Made by a program: the position numbers and the translations under genes. The notes below the pieces were generated by a model, which was not told where the DNA came from, ran no database searches, and saw nothing but the letters and a program-made list of their open reading frames with translations. Positions 8,819-18,585 of a stretch of 57,867 nt of DNA are shown here, piece after piece (position 1 is the first letter of the stretch; each line of letters begins with the position of its first letter). Source of the stretch: Saprospiraceae bacterium. Lineage in GTDB: Bacteria > Bacteroidota > Bacteroidia > Chitinophagales > Saprospiraceae. The stretch covers positions 1-57,867 of the forward strand of contig JAGTVA010000025.1 in the NCBI GenBank assembly GCA_018224445.1. Direction: 5' to 3'.

Positions 8819-11398
8819 TTATTCAGAGGCCCTGCCATGAATCATGTGCCCAAAAAACACCGCATTGGCCATGATTTGAGCTGTTCCGTACCAATAACCG
8901 CGAAAAAATACTCCGTCTGACAAGTGAATGATCCTTCCTCCCCCACTCGATTCCACCAAGATCGAAGCGGCATTCCCCAACTCCGCCCGGTGGGTATCGT
9001 GAAGGTATCCACTAACAAGGGGTGAATCGAGGTAAGTGAGCGGGGTTGAAAGTAAATTATCAGCGGGTTTAATCGCCCATCTTTTCCTAGTAAAAATATG
9101 AAATATTTTATCCTCGTAGCCAAATAATAAGGGATTACTCAAATCACCCCTCCCTTGCAATATACTACCTCCCACTGAGAAAGCACCATAAGAGTCAGAA
9201 ATATCCCTGTAGGCACTGATGCTGTCGGGCCCGGATGTCAATCTGCTGTACTCGGCCTTTGAAAGGTTGTAACGCCCGGCCCATTGAGAGGAGCTCCCCT
9301 CGAGAATTAAAGTTTTACCTCTCCCCAAATATTCCCGGAGCTTTTCAGCAAAGGATTTACTGCCACTAAATCCCGACATAGAAGGAAGAATAATTGCGTC
9401 GTACTGGTTTAAATCAATGCGGTTGAGTCTATGTGTACTGACTTTGGTCACCGGAATTCCGAGGTGCTTGTCAAAGTAATACCATATTTCGCCAGCTTTG
9501 TAGGAATTGACCCCATCTCCGGTTACCATCAAAATGCGGGGGAAATTCAGCATTTTGAAACTCTGACTCCCCAAATCTATCCCGGAGGCAGAAAGACCGC
9601 GGTTTAGAGGATATATCTCAATTCCCGCTTCAGCTGCCAATTCGTTTATGGCTTCAAACAATTCACTTTTCTTTTTATTTTGAATACCTGATAGAACGAG
9701 AATAGATCCCTCCTTGAAGTGCTCAGTATGGTTATTAATTTCAATAGAAAAGGGAGAAAATGCGACCTTGGCCTTGATCCCCTTTTCCAATAATTTATAC
9801 AACAAGGAGGGAGCCAAAAATTCGTTCCACCTGAACACATACCCCACTCCTGAGGCCTCAAAAGCTTCATAGGATCCGCTGTACTCAAAAGTCCGGTATT
9901 CGAGTTTTGAGGTGAGATTATTCTCAATAGTCAATAACTCCGTTTCTACCGCATCAATACCGAATGCCAAAGGCATAGTCCAGGTACTGACATCGTAAAA
10001 CAGGCTATCGGGAAACTCATCTACCGTTTCAAATAAAGTGCGAATCAGGTGATGCCTCGGTTGGCGAAGGGGTACATAATAGAAACTCATATTGTCTTTT
10101 TTTCCTTCCAGGACCTCAATGTCGTGGGTGAGCATCATTTTCACAAATTGAAAGGTCCGGTACGAATCGGGTTTTTCAAAAAACAGGTAGCCATCGAAAT
10201 TCAAATCCGGCGATTTTTTGACTGCATTGAGAAAAAATTCCCTTTGATAGCCTTTTAATTCGCCTCTCAACTCCCAGGCTCCCTGAAGGGTAGATAAACT
10301 AGTGGCCAATTGGTTTCTGATGGCTTCAGCAAAAGTGAGTTTTCCGTGAAGCGTCTCCTGTACGTGCCCCCTGGAACTCGCCTGTTCAAATAAAATTCCG
10401 ACACATCCCTGAATATCGGGATAGGTAGAACCTTTGCCGTAGTAGTAATCGTCAAATCTCTCTCTGGTGTAATAGGGAACCCCTAAGGCATCCAATGCAT
10501 CGGCATGATACTCTGCAATGCCCTCAGTTAGTTCCTGATTGACCTCTGGAGTCATCGGATTGGTCCGTGAGGGAACGCCCGGCTGGAAAAAGTAGGTGGC
10601 ATTGGAGCCCATTTCGTGGTGATCAGTAAGCACATTCGGCAACCAGGATTGGAACATCCTGATCTTGCCTATGGACTCGGGGTGCTGGACCGGCAGCCAG
10701 TCTCTGTTGAGATCAAACCAGTAGTGGTTGGTCCTCGACCTCGGCCAGGGCTCGTTGAACTCATCGTCGTTGGGATCACTCACTTCTGCCCCAATCCATT
10801 TCCTGCTGTTCACCCAACTCACAAAGCGTTCATAGCCATCCGGATTCATACAGGCGTCCAATACAATTACCGTGCTGTCGAGTATCCCTTCAATTTGATG
10901 CTCCATAGATGCAGCCAGATACCATGCGTACAAAAGAGCTGCTCCCGTACCACTCGGTTCATTCCCGTGGGAAGTATAGGCTTGGTAGAGAACCAGTGGG
11001 TTGAAAGCCCCTTCCACACAATCATATGAACCGGGGTCTGTTTGGGCCAGGTGGCATTTCCGGAGGTCTTCCAGTCTCTCGTGATTGGTCGGGGAGGTAA
11101 TAATTAAGGCTGAAATCGGTCGGTTTTCGTGACTCCTTCCCATCTCAACTTTTTTTACTCTGGCACTTTTTTCAGCTAAAACTCCCAGAAAATGCTCTAT
11201 CTGAAGATGATGGGGATGCCACTCTCCCGGTTCAAAACCCATAATTTCCGTGGGATTGGGAAAGTCTTTCATCGCGGATTTTTCTCCAAAAAAATATGGG
11301 TAATCAAAATCCTGTGCGAATAAAGCTGGAAGAAATAAAAAGGTTATAAGAAAAATACACAGTGATCGAAGGAAAGGGTAAGAAAAAGCTAGCTTCAT
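8819..11398 (-). CDS. Secreted M14 family zinc carboxypeptidase
   Basis: Signal peptide; M14-like motifs: VLYQAYTSHGNEPSGTGAALL (HxxE), VIVLDACMNPDGYERFV, VLTDHHEMGSNATYFF, GILFEQASSRG. Confidence 0.88.
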   Translation of the reverse strand: MKLAFSYPFLRSLCIFLITFLFLPALFAQDFDYPYFFGEKSAMKDFPNPTEIMGFEPGEWHPHHLQIEHFLGVLAEKSARVKKVEMGRSHENRPISALIITSPTNHERLEDLRKCHLAQTDPGSYDCVEGAFNPLVLYQAYTSHGNEPSGTGAALLYAWYLAASMEHQIEGILDSTVIVLDACMNPDGYERFVSWVNSRKWIGAEVSDPNDDEFNEPWPRSRTNHYWFDLNRDWLPVQHPESIGKIRMFQSWLPNVLTDHHEMGSNATYFFQPGVPSRTNPMTPEVNQELTEGIAEYHADALDALGVPYYTRERFDDYYYGKGSTYPDIQGCVGILFEQASSRGHVQETLHGKLTFAEAIRNQLATSLSTLQGAWELRGELKGYQREFFLNAVKKSPDLNFDGYLFFEKPDSYRTFQFVKMMLTHDIEVLEGKKDNMSFYYVPLRQPRHHLIRTLFETVDEFPDSLFYDVSTWTMPLAFGIDAVETELLTIENNLTSKLEYRTFEYSGSYEAFEASGVGYVFRWNEFLAPSLLYKLLEKGIKAKVAFSPFSIEINNHTEHFKEGSILVLSGIQNKKKSELFEAINELAAEAGIEIYPLNRGLSASGIDLGSQSFKMLNFPRILMVTGDGVNSYKAGEIWYYFDKHLGIPVTKVSTHRLNRIDLNQYDAIILPSMSGFSGSKSFAEKLREYLGRGKTLILEGSSSQWAGRYNLSKAEYSRLTSGPDSISAYRDISDSYGAFSVGGSILQGRGDLSNPLLFGYEDKIFHIFTRKRWAIKPADNLLSTPLTYLDSPLVSGYLHDTHRAELGNAASILVESSGGGRIIHLSDGVFFRGYWYGTAQIMANAVFFGHMIHGRASE

Positions 11399-11480
11399 AT
11401 TTAATTTTTAAACAGCCACAAGTCAAAATATCACAACTAAAGAACATAAAATTAGTTCATTCGCTTGAAATTTATCAATT

Positions 11481-11810
11481 TTGCAGGGCTTAATTGATAA
11501 GGTGATAAAAATGAACTTTTTAATAGTATATGTTATTATTGCAATTTTTGCAACCATACTGATCCTCAATCTCTATTTCAGGATTCGGGTATTTAAGCAA
11601 TATAAGTATTTGGTAAAAAACAGGGTTCAATTCAGAACCCGGGACATTTTCAATACGGAACTCATGGAAAGGGAAGTGTACCCCAAATACCCCAAACACG
11701 AGGAATCCATCAGAAAGTTTGTAAAATACATTCGGTTTTCCATCAGAATGGCCATTGCATTGATCACTCTTATTGCGATCTTAGGGGCGATATTGATGTA
11801 TTACCGCTAA
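11481..11810 (+). CDS. Hypothetical small membrane protein (two TM helices)
   Basis: 109-aa ORF with TM helices at both ends (FLIVYVIIAIFATILILNLYF; ALITLIAILGAILMYYR). Confidence 0.6.
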   Translation: MQGLIDKVIKMNFLIVYVIIAIFATILILNLYFRIRVFKQYKYLVKNRVQFRTRDIFNTELMEREVYPKYPKHEESIRKFVKYIRFSIRMAIALITLIAILGAILMYYR

Positions 11811-11972
11811 TGAATTCCATTGAGCAGACGGGTATTTTTATAAAAAAAATAAATTATTAAAGCAAAAATAAAACGAGGTAAACGCCACTATTACAGGACT
11901 CATTCGTTTCCCAATGATGTAGAACTCCTAAAATGCCGCTAATCCATTTATTAAAAAAAACATACACCCTGG

Positions 11973-12842
11973 ATGAAAAGAGTTGAGCCATTTATATATT
12001 TTTTAATATTATCGCCATTGATCTTGTCCGCCTGCGGCCTTTTTGAGGAGGATGAACTGTATCCACATTACATTCACATGAATGATTACCATATTGTTGT
12101 CGAGGACCAGCAGGGAACCGCAGACCAAAACCTCTCCGACTCCTGGGTGTATTACGGCGGTGATTTGCTCGGCGCTTTTGAATTGGGTGCAGATGTCCCC
12201 ATTTTAAATAATAAAGAAAATAATCAATTACTTATTTTTCCCGGGATACGCGAAAATGGAATCAGAGCGCTGCCCTCTTTACATTTCATGTTGAGGCCCG
12301 ACACCTTTGATTTGCAATGGGAGGCCCTAAAAATTGATACGCTGGTGCCTACTTTCAGGTATTTTGACGATGTGAATTTTCGATTGATAGAAAACTTTGA
12401 GTTTGGAAATACCTTCAACCAAAATCTCGATGGCAATCCCAGCACCCGATTGGTTCGTTCATCAGAGGATTCATTTGAGGGTAGTTATTCCGGAAAAATG
12501 GAGGTATTTGAAGGCAGTGAGGTATTGGAAGCAGCATCGGATTTTATTTATCTCGACCTGCCCAATGGCAGGCCGGTTTACCTCGAAATGAACTACAAGA
12601 ACAATCATCCCTTTTCGGTAGGACTGGTGGGAGAGCGTCCCGAAGCTGCAGAGACCAAATTTTACAAAATCACTTTTAATGAAAGTGAGGACTGGAACAA
12701 GGTAGTCATTAATTTTCAGGATGAAATCTCTCTGGGGGGATTTACGGGTTATCGAATTCTATTTGGTATGTCACTCGACAGGGATCACCCTGTAGACACA
12801 GCCACTGTTTTTTTAGACAACCTCAAGCTGGTACATCGATAG
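11973..12842 (+). CDS. Hypothetical lipoprotein
   Basis: Lipobox-like signal (FLILSPLILSACGLFEEDE); 6 bp upstream of the sugar transferase gene. Confidence 0.75.
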   Translation: MKRVEPFIYFLILSPLILSACGLFEEDELYPHYIHMNDYHIVVEDQQGTADQNLSDSWVYYGGDLLGAFELGADVPILNNKENNQLLIFPGIRENGIRALPSLHFMLRPDTFDLQWEALKIDTLVPTFRYFDDVNFRLIENFEFGNTFNQNLDGNPSTRLVRSSEDSFEGSYSGKMEVFEGSEVLEAASDFIYLDLPNGRPVYLEMNYKNNHPFSVGLVGERPEAAETKFYKITFNESEDWNKVVINFQDEISLGGFTGYRILFGMSLDRDHPVDTATVFLDNLKLVHR

Positions 12843-12848
12843 ACATCA

Positions 12849-14261
12849 ATGAAAGACAGAAAAAGGAAGGATAGACTGGTTTATTTATTGGCTGATTTTG
12901 CTTCGGCGTTTATCGCCTTTATCCTTTTTGTCTACTTGTCTGAAGAGCACATTCCTACCAATCACTCTCTGAATGAAAATTCCAGCCTGTTTCTTTCGGC
13001 CTTTCTCATCGCTGTTATTTGGATGCTGTGGTATCATCTCACCGATTATCATCGGGACATTTATCGATTTTCCAGATTGGAGGTTTTGGCCAAAACTATA
13101 GTCTTTTCGATTGTAGTACCGGTTTTTATTTTAGGCCTGTTCTCCATTCATCAGGAGTTTCGTTCTGAATTTCTAACCTTAAGGCTCTGGGGTACCTATG
13201 CGCTCCTCCATTTTGCACTTACCGCTTGTACCCGTATGATTTTGCTCACACAAGCTAGCCGGAGATTGAAATCCGGGCAAGTAGCCTACAATACCATTAT
13301 AATTGGCGGGAGTAAGAGCGCTAAAGACCTCTATGAAGAAATTGAATCCATGCCCAAAAGCCTGGGGCACAACTTTATCGGATATGTGGATATCAATGGA
13401 AACTCCGACAAAGCCCTTAAGAGCAAACTGCAAAATATAGGCAACTATAAAGACATGCCTGAAATAATGTCTAAATACCAGGTGGAAGAAGCCATCATTG
13501 CCATGGAGAAAGCCGATTCAAAAAAACTCAACGCAGTCTTGAACGAGCTCTTCGGCCGTCAGAATCAAATTTTGGTGAAGGTTATTCCGGATATGTATGA
13601 CATCGTTTTGGGGAAAGTGAAAATGAACCACGTATACGGTGCCGCCCTAATAGAAATAAGAAGACATCTGATGCCCCCCTGGCAAAGGCACCTCAAAAGA
13701 TTAATCGATATACTTGTAAGCCTGGTTTGTTTAATTTTACTATTGCCACTCTTCGTTTATATCCTCGTCAGAGTTAAAATATCTTCCCCGGGCCCCGTCT
13801 TCTTCACCCAGGAGCGAATTGGACTCAATGGGGAGCCATTTAATATTGTTAAATTCAGGAGCATGTACGTGGATGCGGAAAAGGACGGGCCACAACTCTC
13901 CCACGAAAAGGATTCCAGATGTACGGACTGGGGGGCAACCATGCGGAAATGGAGGTTGGACGAATTGCCTCAGTTTTGGAATGTACTCAAGGGGGACATG
14001 TCTTTGGTCGGTCCGAGGCCTGAGCGCGAATACTACATCAATAAAATAATGGAGCGGGCGCCTCATTACAAACACCTGTTAAAAGTGCGGCCGGGTATTA
14101 CCTCCTGGGGACAGGTAAAGTACGGATATGCCTCCAATGTAGACCAAATGGTCCAACGGTTAAAATTCGATATACTCTATATGGAAAATATGTCGCTGGC
14201 GCTGGATTTTAAAATCCTTTTCTACACGGCGCTGGTGCTTCTTCAGGGCAAGGGGAAATAA
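12849..14261 (+). CDS. Exopolysaccharide biosynthesis polyprenyl glycosylphosphotransferase (WcaJ/WbaP-like sugar transferase)
   Basis: N-terminal TM bundle plus Rossmann-like segment; C-terminal PF02397-type motifs SPGPVFFTQERIGLNGEPFNIVKFRSMYVDAE, KWRLDELPQFWNVLKGDMSLVGPRPERE, RPGITSWGQVKYGYA. Confidence 0.93.
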   Translation: MKDRKRKDRLVYLLADFASAFIAFILFVYLSEEHIPTNHSLNENSSLFLSAFLIAVIWMLWYHLTDYHRDIYRFSRLEVLAKTIVFSIVVPVFILGLFSIHQEFRSEFLTLRLWGTYALLHFALTACTRMILLTQASRRLKSGQVAYNTIIIGGSKSAKDLYEEIESMPKSLGHNFIGYVDINGNSDKALKSKLQNIGNYKDMPEIMSKYQVEEAIIAMEKADSKKLNAVLNELFGRQNQILVKVIPDMYDIVLGKVKMNHVYGAALIEIRRHLMPPWQRHLKRLIDILVSLVCLILLLPLFVYILVRVKISSPGPVFFTQERIGLNGEPFNIVKFRSMYVDAEKDGPQLSHEKDSRCTDWGATMRKWRLDELPQFWNVLKGDMSLVGPRPEREYYINKIMERAPHYKHLLKVRPGITSWGQVKYGYASNVDQMVQRLKFDILYMENMSLALDFKILFYTALVLLQGKGK

Positions 14262-14288
14262 TCCTTTATTCACTTTTTATTCAAGGGT

Positions 14289-15035
14289 TCAAAAGATAAT
14301 TTCCGTAGCGCCGAATCCAAATTTGGGGTGGTATTCGTTTTTCACCTCCCTGACATGATCCAAATTGCGGGCTATTTGGCCAACCGTTTCTCTTAGTTTG
14401 CCTTTTCCCACTCCGTGAATAATAAAGACTCTATCCACTCCCAGCCTCATGGCCTGGTCCAGGTACTCCCTGAATGCAGACATTTGCAACATCAAGGCCA
14501 TCCTGGGGTTTACTTTTGAAGGGTCCTCTACCAATTTCTCGAGGTGTAAATCCAGGGTAGATTCAAAATTGACAAATTCCTCGGTATTGTATAGATCCAT
14601 TTTGTGATAGTGCTCGCCTGAACTTTCTTTTCTTTTCACAGTAATCCCGGATCCAGACTCTACTCCACTTCTGATTTTCCCTTCGAGTGTGTAGACTATA
14701 CAGGGCTCACTGAGTATGTCCAATTTTTGCATTTTCGAGATAAAGTCTTTACCTCTCACTTTTACTTTTCCCTTCCATTGGCCTTCAAATCCCAGGGTCG
14801 AATATTGCGAGCAGTCATAGCCCAATAAAGGAGACGAATCGAGCAGGTGAGCAGGCACCGAAAAGATCTGTTTCAATTCTTCAGCCTTTACATACTCCCC
14901 TTTTTTAGATTGAATCGCTCCGCCCAACTCCAGGTTTAAATCACACGCAAACCCAAAAGTCGTCTCATTGTATAGAAAGAAACGAATTATAACCTGTGCC
15001 TTTTGTACTTGTCTCTGTACCAATAATTTCAACAT
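14289..15035 (-). CDS. Smr-domain (MutS2-like, DUF2027-type) protein
   Basis: C-terminal Smr motif STLDLHLEKLVE...MRLGVDRVFIIHGVGKGKLRETV. Confidence 0.88.
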   Translation of the reverse strand: MLKLLVQRQVQKAQVIIRFFLYNETTFGFACDLNLELGGAIQSKKGEYVKAEELKQIFSVPAHLLDSSPLLGYDCSQYSTLGFEGQWKGKVKVRGKDFISKMQKLDILSEPCIVYTLEGKIRSGVESGSGITVKRKESSGEHYHKMDLYNTEEFVNFESTLDLHLEKLVEDPSKVNPRMALMLQMSAFREYLDQAMRLGVDRVFIIHGVGKGKLRETVGQIARNLDHVREVKNEYHPKFGFGATEIIF

Positions 15036-15189
15036 GCCAATACTGTATTAAATTGCCGAAAAAAACGTCCGATCTCCAGTGGCAAAAATTGCACCGATTT
15101 TGTGGACTGATAATTAATTTTGCGGGCTTAAATGATTTGATATTTCACTACTCAAACTAAAAAACCAGAGAATAAATTACTATTCCCCT

Positions 15190-15197
15190 TACCTTTG
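15190..15197 (+). promoter_or_regulatory. -7 promoter element (TACCTTTG) upstream of queE; a second match (TAATTTTG) at 15115-15122
   Basis: Two TAnnTTTG matches 44 and 119 bp upstream of the ATG at 15241. Confidence 0.45.
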
Positions 15198-15240
15198 CCG
15201 CACAATTTAAACTAAGCCAGTCGTTAATGGTTGGATAATT

Positions 15241-15900
15241 ATGAATAAATCGAATATACCGGAAAAAAAATACGCCATCAAGGAGGCATTCTACACCCTT
15301 CAGGGTGAGGGATTTCACGCTGGAAGACCCGCAGTTTTTTTGCGATTTTCAGGGTGCAATTTATGGTCCGGATTGGAAAAAGACCGCGAAAAAGCCATAT
15401 GTCAATTCTGCGATACAGATTTTTGGGGTACCGACGGACTTAACGGAGGTAAGTACAGCGGAAAAGAATTGGTTAATATGGTGGCCAACCTCTGGCCCGA
15501 TCAACCTCCCGAGCAAAAGCGGTTTATTGTTTGTACCGGTGGGGAGCCCATGCTGCAGCTGGATACTGCACTCATAGATTATTTGCACCGTAAAAATTTT
15601 GAAATAGCGTTAGAGACCAACGGAACCATTGAAGTTCCCCAGTCCGTCGATTGGGTGTGCGTCAGTCCCAAGGCAGGGGCTGAGGTTGTTCAAAAATCAG
15701 GTAATGAGCTCAAATTGGTCCATCCTCAACCCGGGATTATGCCGGAAAATTTCAACCACTGGAATTTTTCCCATTTCTACCTACAGCCCATGGATGGAAA
15801 TTTCACTGAAAAAAACACCGGGATTTGCCTTCGGTATTGCCTGAAAAATCCAAAGTGGAACTTGAGTATTCAAACGCATAAAATACTGGGTATTATGTGA
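15241..15900 (+). CDS. queE: 7-carboxy-7-deazaguanine synthase
   Basis: EAFYTLQGEGFHAGRPAVFLRFSGCNLW...CQFCDTDF (radical SAM-type cysteine motif), FIVCTGGEPMLQLD, and C-terminal LSIQTHKILGI. Confidence 0.95.
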   Translation: MNKSNIPEKKYAIKEAFYTLQGEGFHAGRPAVFLRFSGCNLWSGLEKDREKAICQFCDTDFWGTDGLNGGKYSGKELVNMVANLWPDQPPEQKRFIVCTGGEPMLQLDTALIDYLHRKNFEIALETNGTIEVPQSVDWVCVSPKAGAEVVQKSGNELKLVHPQPGIMPENFNHWNFSHFYLQPMDGNFTEKNTGICLRYCLKNPKWNLSIQTHKILGIM

Positions 15901-16062
15901 TTTGCTTCGGCAACCTGAAAACATTCATATAACAATTTTCTGTTGGCCTTTCAATTCACCAGGTATTTTTATTTACTTCCTTTAAACCCTCACTCCGGGT
16001 AGAAAATATGCCCTACTGCAAAATTCCCTGAGTTGTAGAATTGAACCCTGTTACAAAATTCC

Positions 16063-16070
16063 TATATTTG
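16063..16070 (+). promoter_or_regulatory. -7 promoter element (TATATTTG) upstream of pyrC
   Basis: TAnnTTTG match giving a leader of about 150 nt before 16227. Confidence 0.45.
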
Positions 16071-16226
16071 CCACTGAAACTGTGGTGAAAAGTAAAATTA
16101 TTTTTATAGAAACCGCAGTCTATGCTTGATAATTCAATTGGGATTCTGCTGAATCAACCTGCTGATATTAAAATGGGGGGTGATTAAATGTACCGTTGTC
16201 AGTCCTTCGTGTTTTAAATAAAAAAA

Positions 16227-17483
16227 ATGAAAGTTTTACTCAAAACTGCTACCCTAATTGATCCCGGCGGAAAATTTTCCAATCAAACTGCGGATGTGCT
16301 CATTGAAGAAGGAGTAATATCTGCCATTGAGCCAAACATAGACACTAAAGGGGCGGAGGTCATTCAATTGAAAAACCTTCATCTCTCTCCGGGTTGGTTG
16401 GATTTGGGTACGCAGGCAGGTGAGCCCGGATTTGAACAACGCGAAACCCTGGACACTTTGGCTATGGCAGCAGTCAATGGTGGATATACCGCATTGGCTG
16501 TATTTCCCAACACCGATCCGGTAATTCAAAGGAGGGCAGATATTGACTCCTTATTGAAAAAATCTGAATCTCTTCCCGTAAAAATTCTACCCATTGGAGC
16601 AGCTACACAAAATTGCGAAGGCCAGAATCTCAACGAATATATGGATATGGCTGTTTCCGGCGCGGTGGCTTTTTCAGATGGGCGAAATTCAATTGCCGAC
16701 TCAGGTGCCCTCAGCAGAGCACTGATATATGCCACTGCTGCGAATAAACCGGTAATAAACCGGCCTTTGCATCGAAATTTCAGTCCTTTTGGTGTCATAA
16801 ATGAGGGATTAGAAAACCTCAAATTGGGGCTTGAGGGCATTCCTTCAGAGGGTGAGACCATCGCACTCCAGCAAGACATTTCCGTTCATCGATATTCAGA
16901 AGGAAGATTGATTGAATTGGGAATCACATCAGAACAGTCTATTGATCTTATAAAAAATAGAAATCCCGAAATGTTTTTCGGAGTACCGGTAATGAATCTG
17001 CTCTTCACTGACAGCGAACTCAGTGAGTTTGATACCTATTGCAAGGTATTGCCACCTCTTCGATCCGGCCGCGATCAAAAAGCACTTATTAAAGCTGTAA
17101 AAAAAGGAATAATTGATATCGTATTCAGTAATCACGAGCCCATGGAAGCAGAATTAAAGGAGGTGGAATTTGGTGCAGCCGCATTTGGAGCAAGCACCTT
17201 GGATACAGCTTTTAGTATGGGTTGGACAGCCCTTCATCGAGACCTGTCCATAGAGGATTATATTAGACTTATCTGTCACAACCCCTATCGAGCCCTCAGC
17301 ATGGAACCCGGTAAAATTGAAGTAGGTGAAGTGGCGGACTTGAGTGTATTCAACCCCAGTGAAAAAATAACTATTGGCAGAGGGGAAATTAAATCCAGAT
17401 CTCTCTCAAATCCCTCTATAGGAAAACAGTTGATGGGGAAGGTATATGGTACGGTAATCGGAAAAGAAATCAATTTAATCTAA
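16227..17483 (+). CDS. pyrC: Dihydroorotase (amidohydrolase family)
   Basis: LLKTATLIDPGGKFSNQTADVLIEEGVISAIEP...LSPGWLDLGTQAGEPGFEQRETLDTLAMAAVNGGYTALAVFPNTDPVI; ends with the usual amidohydrolase tail (GEVADLSVFNP). Confidence 0.9.
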   Translation: MKVLLKTATLIDPGGKFSNQTADVLIEEGVISAIEPNIDTKGAEVIQLKNLHLSPGWLDLGTQAGEPGFEQRETLDTLAMAAVNGGYTALAVFPNTDPVIQRRADIDSLLKKSESLPVKILPIGAATQNCEGQNLNEYMDMAVSGAVAFSDGRNSIADSGALSRALIYATAANKPVINRPLHRNFSPFGVINEGLENLKLGLEGIPSEGETIALQQDISVHRYSEGRLIELGITSEQSIDLIKNRNPEMFFGVPVMNLLFTDSELSEFDTYCKVLPPLRSGRDQKALIKAVKKGIIDIVFSNHEPMEAELKEVEFGAAAFGASTLDTAFSMGWTALHRDLSIEDYIRLICHNPYRALSMEPGKIEVGEVADLSVFNPSEKITIGRGEIKSRSLSNPSIGKQLMGKVYGTVIGKEINLI

Positions 17484-17541
17484 AATTTTATTGTCTTTTA
17501 TAGAATTTTATTTTCTTTACATCAATCAAAAATAAAATATC

Positions 17542-18075
17542 ATGGAAAAGCAACCAACTGTATTCAATACCTCTCTTAAGTATGGACTAATTGGAGGGTT
17601 GATATTAATCATTGTCGCCACTCTCTTGTATATGACCTTGTCCCCCTCCTCAACCATGCAGGGAATACTCGCCTTTTTTATAAATACGGGTGTGTGTGTC
17701 GCCATAGGAATTTTCGCCATAAAGTCCTACAGAGATGAGGTTTCCGGAGGGGCCATAAGTTTTTCCAAAGCCTTTATAGTCAGCTTTTTATCCATTTTAA
17801 TCACAGGAATATTACTTGCATTTTTTCAGATGGTGTATTTCACCATAATCGATCCCGGATATCAGGAGGAGATAATCAACAATTTGAGAATAATGTATGA
17901 AGACATGGGTATGGAGGAGTCTGCAATAGAAATGGCAATGTACTGGGTCGAATTATTTCAACACCCTATTATCAGCTTATTCTGGAATATTTTCATGTAT
18001 ACACTTGGATCTGCCTTGTTGTCTCTCGTCACCGGATTAATTATGAAAAGGGAAGAGCCCCAGGTCAATCTTTAA
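17542..18075 (+). CDS. DUF4199-like membrane protein
   Basis: Four TM helices, KYGLIGGLILIIVATLLYM..., characteristic of this Bacteroidota family; lies just downstream of pyrC. Confidence 0.75.
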   Translation: MEKQPTVFNTSLKYGLIGGLILIIVATLLYMTLSPSSTMQGILAFFINTGVCVAIGIFAIKSYRDEVSGGAISFSKAFIVSFLSILITGILLAFFQMVYFTIIDPGYQEEIINNLRIMYEDMGMEESAIEMAMYWVELFQHPIISLFWNIFMYTLGSALLSLVTGLIMKREEPQVNL

Positions 18076-18078
18076 TTC

Positions 18079-18585
18079 ATGGGGTCGACGGATAAAAACA
18101 AAATTGGCCTGATCTGCGGGTTGACTGTAGCAGCCTATTTATTTGTGGTTTGGGCCATGCGAAAAGAATTGCTGTTCGATTTTTGGGTGTTCAACCTCAT
18201 GTGGCTTCCCTATTTTTATTTTGTCTTTTTAGCGGTCAAAAATAGTTATGAAAGAAATCCAGAGATAGATTTCAGGGGAATGGTAAAGGAGGGATTTGTG
18301 GTGTACCTCATTGCACAATTTATTTACTACACGGCCTATTATTTCCTGTTTTTTGAATTAGATCCCTCACTGCTCGACCTCCAGGCCACAATCGACCTGG
18401 AAAGAATTGAACAGACGAGGGGGATTTTAGGAGAAGAACGGGCCGATGAGATGATAAAAGGGCTGGGAGAGGAGGCCGGTCGCATGACTCCCGGAGATTT
18501 ACTTAAACAATTTATCCCCTCTTTGCTGCCGGGTTTCATAATTGCTGCTATTTTTGCATTAATTGTTAAAAGACCTGGAGAGTAA
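18079..18585 (+). CDS. DUF4199-like membrane protein (second copy)
   Basis: Similar TM layout, 3-bp gap from the previous CDS; overlaps the next start by 1 nt. Confidence 0.65.
   Translation: MGSTDKNKIGLICGLTVAAYLFVVWAMRKELLFDFWVFNLMWLPYFYFVFLAVKNSYERNPEIDFRGMVKEGFVVYLIAQFIYYTAYYFLFFELDPSLLDLQATIDLERIEQTRGILGEERADEMIKGLGEEAGRMTPGDLLKQFIPSLLPGFIIAAIFALIVKRPGE

Noticed and set aside
10616-11029. 137-aa plus-strand ORF opposite the M14 carboxypeptidase
   Set aside because: Antisense to a well-supported CDS, with no recognisable domain or start context. The same holds for other long antisense ORFs such as 25700-26122, 34496-35182, 36487-36810, 40522-40947, 44641-45165, 46922-47317 and 56724-57173.
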